DNA from: Runella zeae DSM 19591
GTDB taxonomy: Bacteria; Bacteroidota; Bacteroidia; Cytophagales; Spirosomataceae
Direction of reading: 5' to 3'
DNA length: 64,000 nucleotides
Assembly (NCBI RefSeq): GCF_000423565.1
Contig: NZ_AUIF01000003.1
Location: forward strand, 248,001 to 312,000
Numbering within the stretch: position 1 is the first letter of the stretch; each line of letters begins with the position of its first letter. The notes beneath the pieces are model-generated. The model was not told the DNA's origin. It saw nothing but the letters and a program-made list of their open reading frames with translations, and did not search any database. The translations under genes and the position numbers were made by a program. Positions 62,183 to 64,000 of this stretch are shown one piece after another.

Positions 62183-63745
62183 ATGGATATATTGTTTTTT
62201 TTGCTTGATGCTGCGGTCTCGGCCGCTGTAGGAGCAGCAATTGTTTATTTTGTACTAAAAAAATCCAATAAAAAAACGGAAGAAGACGCCCAGCAAAGAG
62301 CGGGGGAAATCATCAAGAATGCTGAAATAACCGCTGAAAACATCAAAAAAGACCGCATTCTTGAAGCCAAAGAAAAATACTTGAAACTCAAAGCCGAGTT
62401 TGAGGATGAGTCCAATAAAAAGAAGCAGATTATTCTGCAAAATGAGCAGAAAATCAAACAGCGTGAACAACAGCTCAACCAAATGACGGAGCAAAATAAG
62501 CGCCGTGAGAATGAGTTGGAGACATTAAAGAAAAACCTAGAGCAACAAACTGAAGTGGCGAATAAGCGCCGCGAAGAAGCTGAAAAAATGCACCGCTCCC
62601 AAGTAGAGCAGTTGGAGCGTATTGCTAATCTTACTGCGGAGCAAGCCAAAGCCCAACTCATAGATGCTATTCAAGCAGATGCCCAAACTCAAGCTTCGGC
62701 CTTTATCAAAAATACCATCGACGAAGCCAAGCTTACGGCTACTAAAGAGGCAAAAAAGATTGTCATAGAGACCATTCAGCGTACGGCCTCAGAGCATGCG
62801 ATCGAAAATACCGTATCCGTCTTTAATATCGAAAGCGACGATGTCAAAGGAAAGATTATTGGTCGTGAAGGGCGAAACATTCGTGCATTAGAAGCGGCCA
62901 CAGGTTGCGAAATCATCGTCGACGATACTCCAGAAGCAATTGTGATTTCAGGATTTGATCCTGTTCGCCGTGAGATAGCACGTTTGTCTCTGCATAGATT
63001 GGTACAAGACGGCCGTATTCACCCTGCTCGTATCGAAGAAGTAGTGGCCAAAACCAAGAAAAACATTGACGATGAAATCGTCGAAATAGGTGAGCGTACG
63101 GTGATTGATTTGGGGGTTCATGGTTTACATCCTGAGCTTGTGAAGATGATTGGGCGGATGCGTTTTAGGTCTTCTTATGGCCAAAATTTGCTCCAGCACT
63201 CTCGTGAAGTGGCACGGCTTTGCGCTACTATGGCTTCTGAATTGGGATTGAATGCTAAATTGGCAAAAAGAGCGGGTCTGTTGCACGATATTGGAAAAGT
63301 ATGGCCAGAAGAATCAGAGCTACCGCACGCGATTTTGGGAATGGAGCTTGCCAAAAAATACAAAGAAAATCCAGAAGTATGCAATGCCATCGGAGCGCAC
63401 CACGATGAAATTGAAATGACGAGTATGATGTCGCCCATTATCCAAGTTTGTGACGCGATTTCAGGTTCTCGCCCAGGTGCTCGTCGCGAAATGATGGAAT
63501 CTTATATCCAACGCTTGAAAGACTTAGAAGCATTGGCTACAAACTTCCCTGGAGTGGATAAGTGCTATGCGATTCAGGCAGGACGTGAATTACGTGTAAT
63601 TGTTAATTCGGAAGCCGTAAACGACGAAGCCGCAGGCAAACTATCTTTTGATATTTCTCAAAAGATAGAAAAAGAAATGCAATACCCCGGACAAATAAAA
63701 GTGACAGTGATTCGGGAAATGCGCTCGGTGGCTTATGCAAAATAA
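62183..63745 (+). CDS. rny: Ribonuclease Y
   Basis: The 520-residue endoribonuclease has an N-terminal TM ([22 protein letters not shown]), a long coiled coil (~35-150) rich in Glu/Lys/Gln, a KH domain ([29 protein letters not shown]) and an HD domain ([42 protein letters not shown]). It cleaves mRNA at the inner membrane. Length and motif order are standard. Confidence 0.97.
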   Translation: MDILFFLLDAAVSAAVGAAIVYFVLKKSNKKTEEDAQQRAGEIIKNAEITAENIKKDRILEAKEKYLKLKAEFEDESNKKKQIILQNEQKIKQREQQLNQMTEQNKRRENELETLKKNLEQQTEVANKRREEAEKMHRSQVEQLERIANLTAEQAKAQLIDAIQADAQTQASAFIKNTIDEAKLTATKEAKKIVIETIQRTASEHAIENTVSVFNIESDDVKGKIIGREGRNIRALEAATGCEIIVDDTPEAIVISGFDPVRREIARLSLHRLVQDGRIHPARIEEVVAKTKKNIDDEIVEIGERTVIDLGVHGLHPELVKMIGRMRFRSSYGQNLLQHSREVARLCATMASELGLNAKLAKRAGLLHDIGKVWPEESELPHAILGMELAKKYKENPEVCNAIGAHHDEIEMTSMMSPIIQVCDAISGSRPGARREMMESYIQRLKDLEALATNFPGVDKCYAIQAGRELRVIVNSEAVNDEAAGKLSFDISQKIEKEMQYPGQIKVTVIREMRSVAYAK

Positions 63746-63749
63746 AAAA

Positions 63750-63780
63750 TGCAAGAATGGGAAGTGACTACTTCCCATTC
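63750..63780 (-). terminator. Terminator of the thioesterase gene
   Basis: Arms GAATGGGAAGT (63755-63765) and ACTTCCCATTC (63770-63780). On the minus strand the stem leads into ATTTTTTATTTT, and it overlaps the stop codon. Confidence 0.75.
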
Positions 63781-64000
63781 TCAAACTTTATGATACATCT
63801 TTCTTTTTCGAGAAGGTGTAAATTTTCTTCTAATTTCATGCGGACTTTTTCATTGTCAAAATCTCCCGCATACAGCGCTTTGAGTTCGCGCCGCTTGATA
63901 GCTTCCAAAAATCTCCTACTATCTTCTTTACTTTCTAATACCAACGGAGGAACTTCCGTAGGCTTGCCTTCATCGTCTTTGGCTACCATCGTAAAATAAG
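63768..64000 (-). CDS. Acyl-CoA thioesterase, hotdog fold (C-terminal part; gene runs past the window end)
   Basis: The frame is open to the end of the window (YFTMVAKDDEGKPTEVPPLV...). The visible ~77 residues match the C-terminal strand and tail of YciA-type acyl-CoA thioesterases (YFTMVAKDDEGKPTEVPPL, then EDSRRFLEAIKRRELK). The catalytic residues lie outside. Convergent with rny. Confidence 0.82.
   Translation of the reverse strand, partial: YFTMVAKDDEGKPTEVPPLVLESKEDSRRFLEAIKRRELKALYAGDFDNEKVRMKLEENLHLLEKERCIIKFENGK

Overview
The window looks like a chromosomal segment of a member of the Bacteroidota, probably Cytophagia. The evidence is two Por (type IX) secretion cargo proteins with C-terminal sorting domains, a PorE-like TPR/beta-propeller/OmpA protein, an ExbB-ExbD-ExbD-TonB operon of the Bacteroidota type, several promoters of the TTG-N19/20-TAnnTTTG class, and no Shine-Dalgarno signals that decide a start. 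Almost all of the sequence is intact housekeeping or envelope genes. I see no phage genes, integrase, transposase, tRNA, rRNA or CRISPR array.

Layout. 1-3796: NAD salvage cluster (NrtR-like Nudix regulator, nicotinamide phosphoribosyltransferase, metallophosphoesterase, divergent PRPP synthetase). 4204-9391: a five-gene secreted-protein locus that reads as an unusual chaperone-usher system (subunit, chaperone-like, usher-like barrel, subunit, third subunit or tip). 9402-13287: recO, argB, a RidA-like protein, yceI and a lytic transglycosylase. 13766-20262: GH3-type adenylating enzyme, PorE-like protein and a large Ig-repeat protein with a type B sorting domain. 20996-27047: TonB energising operon with a PstS-like lipoprotein and a TPR protein. 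27120-33217: small conserved gene, batD, aroC, dnaN, a VTT membrane protein and argH. 33227-36725: a GxxExxY gene between inverted CACTAAG-rich repeats, a PD-(D/E)XK protein and an M1 peptidase. 36950-43008: FtsX-type permease, tandem universal stress protein and a very large NtrY-like histidine kinase. 43173-49810: HesB/IscA, a single-TM protein, an FAD oxidoreductase, a type A sorted secreted protein, trpE with a complete leader-peptide attenuator, a small OM barrel and yqgE. 49957-52438: a cobalamin riboswitch followed by a tightly packed operon (membrane protein, Dph6-like PP-loop enzyme, bioB). 52555-64000: EamA transporter, thioredoxin-like protein lacking CxxC, GlmU-like protein, tagaturonate reductase, DUF1684 protein, pheT, coiled-coil gene, zapA, rny and a partial thioesterase.

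Most interesting items. (1) The chaperone-usher-like locus at 4204-9391, with two paralogous subunits on either side of the chaperone and barrel genes. (2) A textbook trp attenuator upstream of trpE: an 18-residue leader with tandem Trp codons, plus mutually exclusive 1:2, 2:3 and 3:4 pairings. (3) A cobalamin riboswitch in front of an uncharacterised membrane protein/PP-loop/bioB operon. (4) The NadV-PRPP synthetase pair, which could be ordinary salvage or an ADP-ribose-based NAD reconstitution (NARP1-like) pair. (5) The GxxExxY gene bounded by terminal inverted repeats, which looks like an inserted cassette.
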